A DNA stretch of 20,255 nucleotides, from IMG/VR virus record IMGVR_UViG_3300021085_000281, positions 1-20,255 of that record. The stretch is one strand, 5' to 3'. This DNA comes from a virus. The notes beneath the pieces are model-generated. The model ran no database searches. It saw only the letters and a program-made list of their open reading frames with translations, and had not been told where the DNA came from. Below are positions 1 to 7,594 of this stretch, piece by piece. Numbering within the stretch: the stretch's first letter is position 1; each line of letters starts with the position of its first letter. A program made the position numbers and the translations under genes.

Positions 1-2340
1 TCCTAATTCATTCAACCAAAAAGCTTCATTACCTAAAGGTTCATCTAATTGTACAGAGTATTCATCACCTGTGCCTGTTGGGCCACCTGATGCAATCTTA
101 TATATTTTTGTTGAGAAATTGCTTGCAGATATTCTTAATGATGAATTTGAATTAAATCCGTCTCTAAAGTTAGGGTTACTATCTGTACTAGGTCCATCAA
201 ATTTAAAAAATATACTGTCAAGCTGAGGTTGAGAATTGTTTAAAATTTCACATTCTGATCTACCTATTGATTTATTATTAATTTTAATAAAACTAGGAGC
301 TTCGTTCTCTATTGCTAATACCTTATACTTGTATAATGCATCTACAGCTTTAGAAGAAGCGTGTTGCTTTTTTAGTATTAAGTAAGTTTCTTCATCTACT
401 TTGTTTCTTTCCGAAGACGGGAAAGATAGCCATACATTGCCATCGTCTGCGTTGTAATATCTATCTAAAGCTATATTGTAGTATTCTGTAGTTCCTTCTT
501 TTATAAATACTTTATAAGAGGAAGCCCATGTTGGAGCGTCACCAGTAGGTGTAATACTTAGTTTGTTTACTGAATTTGAATTCTGTATAGGAAAAGTAAC
601 AGCCGCTGTCTTATTAGTAAACACAGGTGTTTCTCTTCCGTAATTATCTTTGAATACAATACCAGCTTGATATGTTCTTAAAGATTTAACAGAGGCTATT
701 GGTAAATTTACAGTGGAGTCATCGTCAGAATTAGGATGAGGTTGACTAAAGGCTGCAGTATTTAAAGATACACCGCTTACATCATAATTCTGTAAGTAAT
801 TACCATACACTAATCTATTACCAGTTATTTCTTGAGATTTTGCTGCTCTAGGTACATTATCCCAAGGTCGTAATATTTGATTTGATTCTACAACTCCACC
901 AAGAATTTCGTTTTCAATTTCAAAAGAAGTAGTTAGTACTCCATTAACAGTGTAATCTGCTCTTTTTAATGTCTCAACAGTATATACTGCTTGACTATTA
1001 GATTCTTTATATAATAAATCAACTTCGCTAACCTCTTCAGATCCCCAAGTAATGTTTTCGATTATAAGTTTTCTAAGATTGTTTACCATACCGGTATTAT
1101 GACCGTCAGAAGAAAGATATTCAAATTCACTTCCTAAAAAAGCAACTTCTGTAAATGGTGAAAAGCAAGAGTATTCGTTATCTATGTACTTCCATCTATA
1201 TGCAAATCTTGGAAAAACATATTCAAATAACGGTTCTTTTTCTACAAGTAAGCAATCCCATACTATAGGACTTGCAAATACTTGTATTTCGTTTGTTATT
1301 GATAATATTTTTATAGTTACAGTAGTATTGTTTACTGACACTATTAAAGCTCTTAAATTATAATTAAATACTTCATTGTACTCATTAGTATATGATCCTG
1401 ATAGTATAATTATTGAATTAGGTTCTTGTGACCAAGCCGGAGCTAGCTGACTTATAACTATCTCGTTTGTGCCATCGTAATTTGCAGGTAAATTACTATC
1501 TGCATAATAATTAGGATCTAATGCAACATTATCAGACCATTGGCCAAATGTAGGTAATGATTCTGTATCACCAGGTGCAGCTGTAACATCAGGAACATAT
1601 GTAAAGTTTTCTAAAGTGCCAGTCGAACCACTTGCTGTATATGTTGTAGATACAGGTGTTGTTCCTGTACCAGGTTCGTTGGCTCCAAACAATGAAGGAG
1701 ACATGTTTAGCCCTAAAGATGTAACAGGGGATTTTTTAATTACAGTAACATCTGCTTCTGTAAAATCTGGTTGCCCAGTTAAATTGTTTGAATATGTATT
1801 TTGAGAGGGTATCCATAAAGGTATTTTTGTTTGAGTAACAAAATCTACAGATCCAGTTTTAAATTTGTCAACATTAATTTTCTTTGGTTCTGTTTGATCA
1901 TCAGTCCAAAATAGTAATCCATCGATTATATTAATACCAGTTATACGATAACCTGTTGAGAATTTTAATATGTCTTGCGTATCAACTAGTATAGGAGATA
2001 CTGTATTTGAAGTTTGATCATATTCAGCAATTGCACTTGTAGTATCACTTGCAATAAACCAGTATATTTTTTCATTAGCATCATCTCTATACGTACCTAT
2101 GCATTCAGCATTAGGTAAGTCGTCTATATAGTTTGTTGTCCATGCAGGATTTTTACCACTTGCTACTTGAAGACGAAGCTCTGTATTACCTTGTATGTTT
2201 TGCAAAGCCCCAACATCGCTAGCATCGGAATTAGCTAAATCTAAATTTAAAGCATCTCTATATTCTCCATTCGGAACTAAACGTTCGTCTAGGTCTTTGT
2301 TCATTTTCCCTGATTGGAAAACTCTAACAAACTCTGCCAT
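1..2340 (-). CDS. Large tail/structural protein, beta-propeller-like N-terminus (partial, C-terminus off window)
   Basis: This frame starts with ATG at 2340 and stays open to position 1, giving 780 residues with no stop, so the protein is longer than seen. The N-terminus contains FQSGKMNKDLDERLVPNGE, which I recall at the start of large structural proteins of marine and Bacteroidota phages. Residues about 80-160 carry short beta-strand repeats with aromatic/acidic motifs (KIYWF near 91, LLFWTDDQ near 142) like blades of a YWTD-type propeller. Around residues 590-650 the sequence looks like a fibronectin-III-type beta-sandwich (SSYKVFIKEG). It follows two candidate connector genes at the end of the head-to-tail gene order. 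By position and fold it could be a tail nozzle or hub, in the manner of the podoviral nozzle protein (T7 gp12), but that is inference. A fibre or other tail protein is the alternative. Confidence 0.8.
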   Translation of the reverse strand, partial: MAEFVRVFQSGKMNKDLDERLVPNGEYRDALNLDLANSDASDVGALQNIQGNTELRLQVASGKNPAWTTNYIDDLPNAECIGTYRDDANEKIYWFIASDTTSAIAEYDQTSNTVSPILVDTQDILKFSTGYRITGINIIDGLLFWTDDQTEPKKINVDKFKTGSVDFVTQTKIPLWIPSQNTYSNNLTGQPDFTEADVTVIKKSPVTSLGLNMSPSLFGANEPGTGTTPVSTTYTASGSTGTLENFTYVPDVTAAPGDTESLPTFGQWSDNVALDPNYYADSNLPANYDGTNEIVISQLAPAWSQEPNSIIILSGSYTNEYNEVFNYNLRALIVSVNNTTVTIKILSITNEIQVFASPIVWDCLLVEKEPLFEYVFPRFAYRWKYIDNEYSCFSPFTEVAFLGSEFEYLSSDGHNTGMVNNLRKLIIENITWGSEEVSEVDLLYKESNSQAVYTVETLKRADYTVNGVLTTSFEIENEILGGVVESNQILRPWDNVPRAAKSQEITGNRLVYGNYLQNYDVSGVSLNTAAFSQPHPNSDDDSTVNLPIASVKSLRTYQAGIVFKDNYGRETPVFTNKTAAVTFPIQNSNSVNKLSITPTGDAPTWASSYKVFIKEGTTEYYNIALDRYYNADDGNVWLSFPSSERNKVDEETYLILKKQHASSKAVDALYKYKVLAIENEAPSFIKINNKSIGRSECEILNNSQPQLDSIFFKFDGPSTDSNPNFRDGFNSNSSLRISASNFSTKIYKIASGGPTGTGDEYSVQLDEPLGNEAFWLNELG

Positions 2341-2343
2341 ATA

Positions 2344-3255
2344 CTAGTGTTTTATAATCTTAGATTTGTTACGCATAACTTGCGTGATTTCTTCGATCTT
2401 AATGTTAGATAATCTTAATTTTGCATTTCTTTTCGCAGCTGATCGTTCTCTTTTAAATCTAGATACTAAATACTCAGGAGTGTTGGCTCTCGTAGATAAT
2501 ATTGCGTAAGCTATATACTTATATAAAGCTTCTTCAGCAAATTTATGTACGGTCATATCTTCATCTGATCCCCCTATGCCATCTGAAATATATTTTAAAG
2601 TAACTATTCTATTAACAAATGAAGAATCAAAAAATATAATACCTTGTAATTGATCTATATAAAATACTCCATTAACCTGAGCTTGCTGTGGTGATAATCC
2701 ATATTTTCTACCGTAACCATTTAAGAATGTCACATCCGTAGGAATAACATCTCTAGCGGTTTCACCTGGTTGTATTGGGTTTTGAAATCTTTTTTGAGTA
2801 TCTGATGACTGAGCGGATATAATTTCTTCATCTTGCTCGTCAAATAAATACTCATAGTTATTATCTTGAAGTATTGGAAATGGATTGCTTGTATTAATAG
2901 CAGGATACACTACTCGTTCTATACCATTGGAATCTGTCCATGTAATTTTTACATAGTTAACATAATCTTTTGGTAATATAAAATTTAAGTTAGGTCCAAT
3001 TTCAATTTCTTGACTCTTAACTGAAGGAAGTATATCAAAGCTAAACTCTTGCACACCTCGTTGAGCATGAAAAGCAACGTCTGTTCTTTTAGCTTTAGGT
3101 ATAATTTTTTCTTCACCTACATAAGATATAATAAAGTTGTTTATAATATCTTTTATACTGGTGAATTGATAATTGCCGTAGTCCTCATCCCAGCTATTCC
3201 AAATACCATCGGGACCTAAATAATATTGTTCATCTGTTTGTAAAGGTAAGGCCAT
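2344..3255 (-). CDS. Candidate head-tail connector/adaptor protein (303 aa)
   Basis: A 303-residue protein starting with MALPLQTDEQYY. The centre (residues about 60-115) has a conserved-looking beta-rich stretch with TDVAFHAQRGVQEFSFD followed by a FILPKDYVNYVKI strand. The C-terminal 70 residues are helical and Arg/Lys-rich (RFKRERSAAKRNAKLRLSN). Helical ends of this kind occur in phage adaptor proteins that pack under the portal, and the gene sits between the head genes and the large tail protein. It starts 3 bases after the stop of its upstream neighbour (TAA CAT ATG), and its stop is 3 bases before the next start. I recognise the type from marine and crAss-like phage gene order but cannot assign a precise family. 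A tail-tube or stopper protein would fit as well. Confidence 0.75.
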   Translation of the reverse strand: MALPLQTDEQYYLGPDGIWNSWDEDYGNYQFTSIKDIINNFIISYVGEEKIIPKAKRTDVAFHAQRGVQEFSFDILPSVKSQEIEIGPNLNFILPKDYVNYVKITWTDSNGIERVVYPAINTSNPFPILQDNNYEYLFDEQDEEIISAQSSDTQKRFQNPIQPGETARDVIPTDVTFLNGYGRKYGLSPQQAQVNGVFYIDQLQGIIFFDSSFVNRIVTLKYISDGIGGSDEDMTVHKFAEEALYKYIAYAILSTRANTPEYLVSRFKRERSAAKRNAKLRLSNIKIEEITQVMRNKSKIIKH

Positions 3256-3258
3256 ATG

Positions 3259-3990
3259 TTATGCTTTTTCTTGTTGAATAGTTTCTTGTTCTTCTTGATT
3301 CATAACTTGATACAAGTTTAAATCTTTTATTAATATACCTGCTAATTCTAATATTTTTATAACCAAGTCAGCTTCATCCGCTGGGTGTAATTCGAAGTTT
3401 ACAGAATTGTTTGCATCGTATAATGGTTCATTAAATACAATTTGATATGCCCATTTTACTGTTGCAGGCTTTTTTATGTATTGGTAGTCCACTAAAGCAA
3501 CATCAGTAACCTCTGAATTTGCATATATTTTTATACCGCTTGCATTTGAAATAAATACAGGTCGAGTGTTTGTAGGTTTAGTTAAAGGAGAAGAATTAAT
3601 ATATAAAAACTCATTAGCATTAATTCGCTCTGCTTCTATTTGCTCCGTAGAAGATGTTCCAAATGAGTTTGTTGTAGTGTTTTTATAAACAATAGACCCT
3701 AGCCTATACATATCAGATGGTGCTATAAAATAATTAGCAGGTCTGGTAGGTGCAGAAATAGTTTCAAATATATTTATTTTTTCATTAAGCAATGTAAGCA
3801 TATCGGAATACTCAGTATTATTACCAGGTACTCTACCAAATTGGTTTATGTCGTAAAAGTATTGTTCAAATAAATCTTGTTGCGCTTGATTAGCGAATAA
3901 GTTAAATTCTTGAGCAGTTACATAACCTCTTTGTTCTTTATTAAGTACACCAAGTACTCTTTGATAAACAGTATTTACGCTTATTGCCAT
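3259..3990 (-). CDS. Candidate head-tail connector/structural protein (243 aa)
   Basis: A 243-residue protein beginning MAISVNTVYQRVLGVLNKEQ. Its N-terminal 45 residues are helical (EFNLFANQAQQDLFEQYFYD). A beta-rich middle follows, with FIAPSDMYRLGSIVYKN near residue 90, and then a C-terminal helical tail rich in Glu and Gln. The helix, beta core, helix arrangement and the place just after the capsid region suggest a connector or ring protein below the portal. The residues around HPADEADLVIKILELAGILI are typical of the conserved C-terminal helix in this type of gene. Start and stop are unambiguous. The leader upstream contains a 10-bp hairpin (4018-4044), so expression may be separated from the upstream gene. 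The function is inferred mainly from position. Confidence 0.72.
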   Translation of the reverse strand: MAISVNTVYQRVLGVLNKEQRGYVTAQEFNLFANQAQQDLFEQYFYDINQFGRVPGNNTEYSDMLTLLNEKINIFETISAPTRPANYFIAPSDMYRLGSIVYKNTTTNSFGTSSTEQIEAERINANEFLYINSSPLTKPTNTRPVFISNASGIKIYANSEVTDVALVDYQYIKKPATVKWAYQIVFNEPLYDANNSVNFELHPADEADLVIKILELAGILIKDLNLYQVMNQEEQETIQQEKA

Positions 3991-4017
3991 TGTTGTATTT
4001 TTTTTATTGTTATAATA

Positions 4018-4044
4018 GTTAGGCTACGATTACAGCAGCCTAAC
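4018..4044 (-). terminator. Hairpin between two structural genes (10-bp stem, 7-nt loop)
   Basis: On the minus strand GTTAGGCTGC pairs with GTAGCCTAAC around the loop TGTAATC, giving 10 pairs including one G-T wobble. It lies between the stop at 4059 and the start at 3990. No clear U-run follows on the transcript, only an A-rich stretch, so it could be a terminator without a strong U-tract, an mRNA-stabilising or processing hairpin, or an attenuator. The geometry matches the hairpin at 4909-4935. Confidence 0.55.
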
Positions 4045-4058
4045 CACTATAAGGTAAC

Positions 4059-4871
4059 TTATTTAAGTTTCTTTAATATTGCTTTGTAAACCTCCATACC
4101 GTCATCAGTCTTAAAGTAAGCCGCTAATGCAGAGTAAGGGTGTTCATCAAAAGGTATTGTCATTAACTTTCTACCACCTTGTCCATATGTAAATGTACGT
4201 TGATCAGAAGATAAACTTAAAATACCCGCTTCTACAGCTTTAGCTCCTACATTTCTTAATTGAATATGATCGTCAGCCGCTAGCTCTAAAAATAATATTG
4301 GATTTCTTTTAGCAAAAATCATTAAATCTCTTTTTAATTCGTTAGATGAAAGTTGTGTAACTTTTTCTCCGAATTCAGATCTTAATATAGCTTCTGCGTG
4401 CTCCACATCTAAGTTTTTAGCTTCTGTAAGGGCTTCTAATTCTAATTCAATCCAATCAATTTGATTTACAGAATCTTGCTCCTTATTAAGCTCTTTATAT
4501 ATTTTATCTTTTAATGGATGATATATTGATAATAATTGTTGCAGTGCAACTTGTTCTTTAGGAACAGTAAGTGTTCCGTTTTTCATTACAATTCTACCTA
4601 ATGTTGCTTCACCTTTTTGTTCGTCAGCAAATGGTGACTTTTGGTTTGTAGCATACCTAAGCTCTCTTTGATAACCAGACTTTTTATCAAAATATAATAA
4701 AGGTTTGTTTCTTGAATGCTTAGAAGGTATTGTAAAAATTAATGGAGACTTGCCCGTTGTTAAAAAGTACGTTCTGTCTTTAAATTCCCATTGTGGTTGT
4801 GCAGCTTTTTTTGGTTCTGCTTTTACTTGAGGAGCAACCTCAACTTGCTTTGCTTGTGCTTTTGTAGCCAT
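4059..4871 (-). CDS. Conserved phage protein downstream of major capsid (270 aa), function unknown
   Basis: A 270-residue protein. The first 28 residues are Ala/Lys/Gln-rich and probably disordered. A beta-rich region follows (DRTYFLTTGKSPLIFTIPSK, then LLYFDKKSGYQRELRYATN), and residues 105-200 are helical and acidic, including the near-perfect helix DVEHAEAILRSEF. The C-terminus has RKLMTIPFDEHPYSALAAYF. I recall closely similar proteins in marine phage genomes, also near the capsid gene, without a proven function. Its place directly after the major capsid gene and before the connector genes suggests a virion or head-assembly role. It stands apart as its own unit: a 80-base gap and a hairpin precede it, and a 68-base gap and a second hairpin follow. 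Confidence 0.8.
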   Translation of the reverse strand: MATKAQAKQVEVAPQVKAEPKKAAQPQWEFKDRTYFLTTGKSPLIFTIPSKHSRNKPLLYFDKKSGYQRELRYATNQKSPFADEQKGEATLGRIVMKNGTLTVPKEQVALQQLLSIYHPLKDKIYKELNKEQDSVNQIDWIELELEALTEAKNLDVEHAEAILRSEFGEKVTQLSSNELKRDLMIFAKRNPILFLELAADDHIQLRNVGAKAVEAGILSLSSDQRTFTYGQGGRKLMTIPFDEHPYSALAAYFKTDDGMEVYKAILKKLK

Positions 4872-4908
4872 GATATAATATGATTAAATAATTTTATAAG
4901 AGTAATAG

Positions 4909-4935
4909 TTACCCCCGTCAATACAACGAGGGTAA
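4909..4935 (-). terminator. Hairpin downstream of the major capsid gene (10-bp stem, 7-nt loop)
   Basis: Read on the minus strand, TTACCCTCGT pairs with ACGGGGGTAA around the loop TGTATTG, giving 10 pairs with one T-G wobble. It begins 17 bases after the capsid stop codon. The sequence after the stem is A/T-rich but not a clean T-run. It is a plausible terminator or partial read-through element that would keep capsid mRNA in excess of downstream tail mRNA, or a 3'-end stabiliser of the capsid transcript. Confidence 0.6.
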
Positions 4936-4951
4936 AGATTACATTAATTTA

Positions 4952-6376
4952 CTATGCTGCGATTTTCTTGAATAACACGAAGTTATTTGCCGCTTGTACA
5001 CATAAACATCTTTCTGATAAGAAGTGAACGTTCATTGCATCCTCGTCGCTTGTAAAGTTTCCACCAACAGATCCAGTGATCCAAGATTTCATCTTTCTAT
5101 CATCCGCTTCAGAAGCTCTGTAACGTACGTGTAAGAATGGTCTTGAAATGTTCTGTCCTAATTGCTGATCGTAAACTGTAGAAGTTCCTGCTGGTACCAA
5201 TACACCTTCAATATCTCCAACTAATCCACGAGTAGTAGCGTCGTTTAAGTATTTCCAGTCAGTCTTATAGAAATCGTAAGAACCTCTTCTGAATCCAGAG
5301 AAACCTAAGTTCAATGCCATTTCAGAGCTGTTATTAAATACTCCATAAGAAGATCCTGTTGCGTAAGCTGAATTAACAGATGCTAACATATTGTCAATTC
5401 CTAAAGAAGCTGATCTATTTAAGAACATCATGTTCTCTTCAATTGATCCTTGCTTGTCTAGTTCTTGTAAAATAACGTCAAAATCGTTAAGTCCATCTGC
5501 TCCACCAAAATCAACATCTGAATAAACTAATCCTCTATCTTCTAGAGCAGAGAATAATCCGTCAGAACCAGTAAGTTGAGTTCCTGCTGCAGTTCCAAAG
5601 TCAGCTGGCGTAATTGGTGCCGCTGCTTTTTCAGCTTCTAACATACTCATTTCTAATTGATCTTCAAAACGAATTCTAGCTTCGTGCTCAGATTTCAAGT
5701 ACCATAAGTACCCAGAAGTTCCAGCCTCAGTAGTAACTTCAACCCATCCAATTTGAGCAGTATCAGAACCGTTCACATTGTATTTATCTCTTAAGATAAT
5801 TGGTTTGTTGTTGAATTGCTCGAAAGATGCATCAACAGAAGTTCCTGCGTTAGAAGTCCCTTTTGCATATTCAGAACCGTATACAAATATCTTAGCTGCT
5901 GCGTGAGCAGTAATAGCTCCTTGATACCCAGCTACAGTTAATGTAACCTCACCTGCTACTGGTGCAGATACTCCAGATACATAAGCTTTCTCCACAACTA
6001 AACCGTTTGCTGAAGCAATAACGATAGTAGCACCTGGGCCAATAACGTTTTGAGAAGCTCCTGCTGCGTTAGCTGGGATAACAACTGTAGTAGCTGTAGT
6101 CACCACTGGATCGTAAGCTGCGTGTAATCTACCTTGCTCAGACCATACTACTACGTCTGAAGCCATAGGCATTTCTGCTCCTACCATACGTAAGAATCCA
6201 GAGATAGTACGGTTTCCGTATCTTTCTACTTCTTTCTCATATACTTCTGGTAAGAACTGTTGTGTAAAATCCATGTCTGATAAAGACAGGTAGTTGTCGT
6301 TAAACAACGTTTGTGTAGGTCGTGGTGTTAAATGCGCCAATGCGCCAGCACTTCCTGTAAATGATCCTAATGCCAT
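4952..6376 (-). CDS. Major capsid protein
   Basis: A 474-residue protein that I identify as the major head protein from gene order (terminase, portal, scaffold-like protein, then this gene) and from sequence type. It has an N-terminal arm, a helical stretch around EVYEKEVERYGNRT (near residues 44-57), and a long helix around residues 220-250 (SEHEARIRFEDQLEMSMLEAE). The C-terminal domain contains WITGSVGGNFTSDEDAMNVH and ends in a strand LCVQAANNFVLFKK. Residues about 90-165 are rich in Ala, Val, Thr and Gly and look like an inserted beta domain. The fold is presumably HK97-like. Base composition is visibly richer in G+C than most flanking genes (about 45% in sampled blocks against 25-30%), which fits codon selection in a very highly expressed gene. 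A hairpin follows the gene. Confidence 0.9.
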   Translation of the reverse strand: MALGSFTGSAGALAHLTPRPTQTLFNDNYLSLSDMDFTQQFLPEVYEKEVERYGNRTISGFLRMVGAEMPMASDVVVWSEQGRLHAAYDPVVTTATTVVIPANAAGASQNVIGPGATIVIASANGLVVEKAYVSGVSAPVAGEVTLTVAGYQGAITAHAAAKIFVYGSEYAKGTSNAGTSVDASFEQFNNKPIILRDKYNVNGSDTAQIGWVEVTTEAGTSGYLWYLKSEHEARIRFEDQLEMSMLEAEKAAAPITPADFGTAAGTQLTGSDGLFSALEDRGLVYSDVDFGGADGLNDFDVILQELDKQGSIEENMMFLNRSASLGIDNMLASVNSAYATGSSYGVFNNSSEMALNLGFSGFRRGSYDFYKTDWKYLNDATTRGLVGDIEGVLVPAGTSTVYDQQLGQNISRPFLHVRYRASEADDRKMKSWITGSVGGNFTSDEDAMNVHFLSERCLCVQAANNFVLFKKIAA

Positions 6377-6395
6377 AATTTTTAATTTTTAAATT
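6377..6395 (-). promoter_or_regulatory. Pure A/T leader before the major capsid gene
   Basis: The bases just upstream of the capsid ATG are almost all A and T on the coding strand (AAATTTAAAAATTAAAAATT, then ATG). No purine Shine-Dalgarno box is present. Efficient flavobacterial and Bacteroidota phage genes commonly use such unstructured A-rich leaders, so this probably serves as the strong ribosome-loading site. Promoter activity cannot be judged. Confidence 0.4.
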
Positions 6396-7562
6396 TTAAT
6401 TTCTTGTTTTTACTCCAAACTTAGAAGTTCCACCAGACTTAATTGACTTAAATGACATTCCCGAAGTCGGCTTGACGTTTTCATGAACACCCCTTGGGTC
6501 CATATCAATATTCTTCGATTTTTGTACACTTGCTTTCATGGCGTCGGTTTTGCCTTGCTCATAAAAGTGATTTGCAATTGCGTCTGCATTCATAGCTGTA
6601 AATAAAGACTTGTGATATCCCGCGGCGTCGTTCATTTCATTTTTATCGTTCAAGAACTTCTTGACAAAATTATTGATATCGCCTTGAGTGTCTTTAACCT
6701 GATCCGCATTTTTAACTCTGTAACGAAATTTCTTTTCACCAACATTGAAATCAAAACCTTTGAAATCATTGGAAAAAAGCTTTTCTGTTTTACTGTTAAA
6801 TACAGATACCTGGTTTTCAGCTACTTTACTCGCTTCTTCGTTTTCTTTTTTATAACGATTGAAAAAGTCAACCGCTTTTTTTGTTTCTGGGTTTAAGTTA
6901 GACCCAGCTTTTATTTCTTCGTAATACTTAGATTTTAATCCATCTAAGTGATTTTTAGCTTTTGCTAGCTCTTCTTTTCTAGCTAACTTTTTTCTTCGGA
7001 TGTCTCTATCCTCGTCAACCTCTTCGTCATAAGAAAAATTGTCTTCCATTATAAAGTCAATCTCTTCTCTATCTAAATGAGGTCTAGTAGTTTCATAAAA
7101 TTCTCTTAGTAGTTGTGTTTCATTTAATGAAGCATAATCGGTGTTGAGCTTTACGTAATCTTGTAAACTCCCTCCGGTCTCATTCATAAACTCAACCACT
7201 TTTTGAATATTATCCGGTAATGCAACACCAGCATCTGCTTCGACTATAGCTTGCTCAACTTGTTCGTTAAGCTCTTCAACTTGCTCAGCTACTTCTTCGT
7301 TTACTATTTCTTCAAGAACGGGTTGTTCATCTTGAACGGGCTCTTGTTGTTGTGGTATTTCTTCAACCACTTCTTCGCTAATTGCGGCCGGTTGATCATC
7401 ATCCACTGCATTTGTTTCTTGCTCTGGAACGGCATCAGTTTCTGGTTTGTTTAATAATCCTAAGTCAACCTTAATAACCCCGTCGTCAACCGACACAGGT
7501 TTAGGTTCTTCTACCTTGACTTCCTCAACGGTAGGTACTTCTTGTTCTAATTCTTCTGACAT
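6396..7562 (-). CDS. Candidate head scaffolding protein (388 aa, acidic)
   Basis: The N-terminal 120 residues are extremely rich in Glu, Gln, Val and Pro (for example EEVNEEVAEQVEELNEQVEQ) and probably disordered. A mostly helical section of high Lys/Glu content follows (residues 150-260, RRKKLARKEELAKAKNHLDG). The last 40 residues are basic and Ser/Gly-rich, with GTSKFGVKTRN at the end. An acidic, coiled-coil-forming protein with a basic C-terminal tail, located between portal and major capsid genes, is the usual profile of a scaffolding protein, whose basic tail binds the capsid shell. The assignment rests on composition and position, since such proteins diverge too fast for motif recognition. 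No protease domain is visible in it. The capsid gene begins 19 bases after its stop. Confidence 0.7.
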   Translation of the reverse strand: MSEELEQEVPTVEEVKVEEPKPVSVDDGVIKVDLGLLNKPETDAVPEQETNAVDDDQPAAISEEVVEEIPQQQEPVQDEQPVLEEIVNEEVAEQVEELNEQVEQAIVEADAGVALPDNIQKVVEFMNETGGSLQDYVKLNTDYASLNETQLLREFYETTRPHLDREEIDFIMEDNFSYDEEVDEDRDIRRKKLARKEELAKAKNHLDGLKSKYYEEIKAGSNLNPETKKAVDFFNRYKKENEEASKVAENQVSVFNSKTEKLFSNDFKGFDFNVGEKKFRYRVKNADQVKDTQGDINNFVKKFLNDKNEMNDAAGYHKSLFTAMNADAIANHFYEQGKTDAMKASVQKSKNIDMDPRGVHENVKPTSGMSFKSIKSGGTSKFGVKTRN

Positions 7563-7594
7563 GATAAAATATTATATAATTGTTACTATTATTA

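Noticed and set aside
6612-7454. Plus-strand reading frames opposite the scaffold-like gene
   Set aside because: Their Phe/Leu-rich products are reverse complements of Lys/Glu-rich codons. No gene on the plus strand has a credible domain anywhere in the window.
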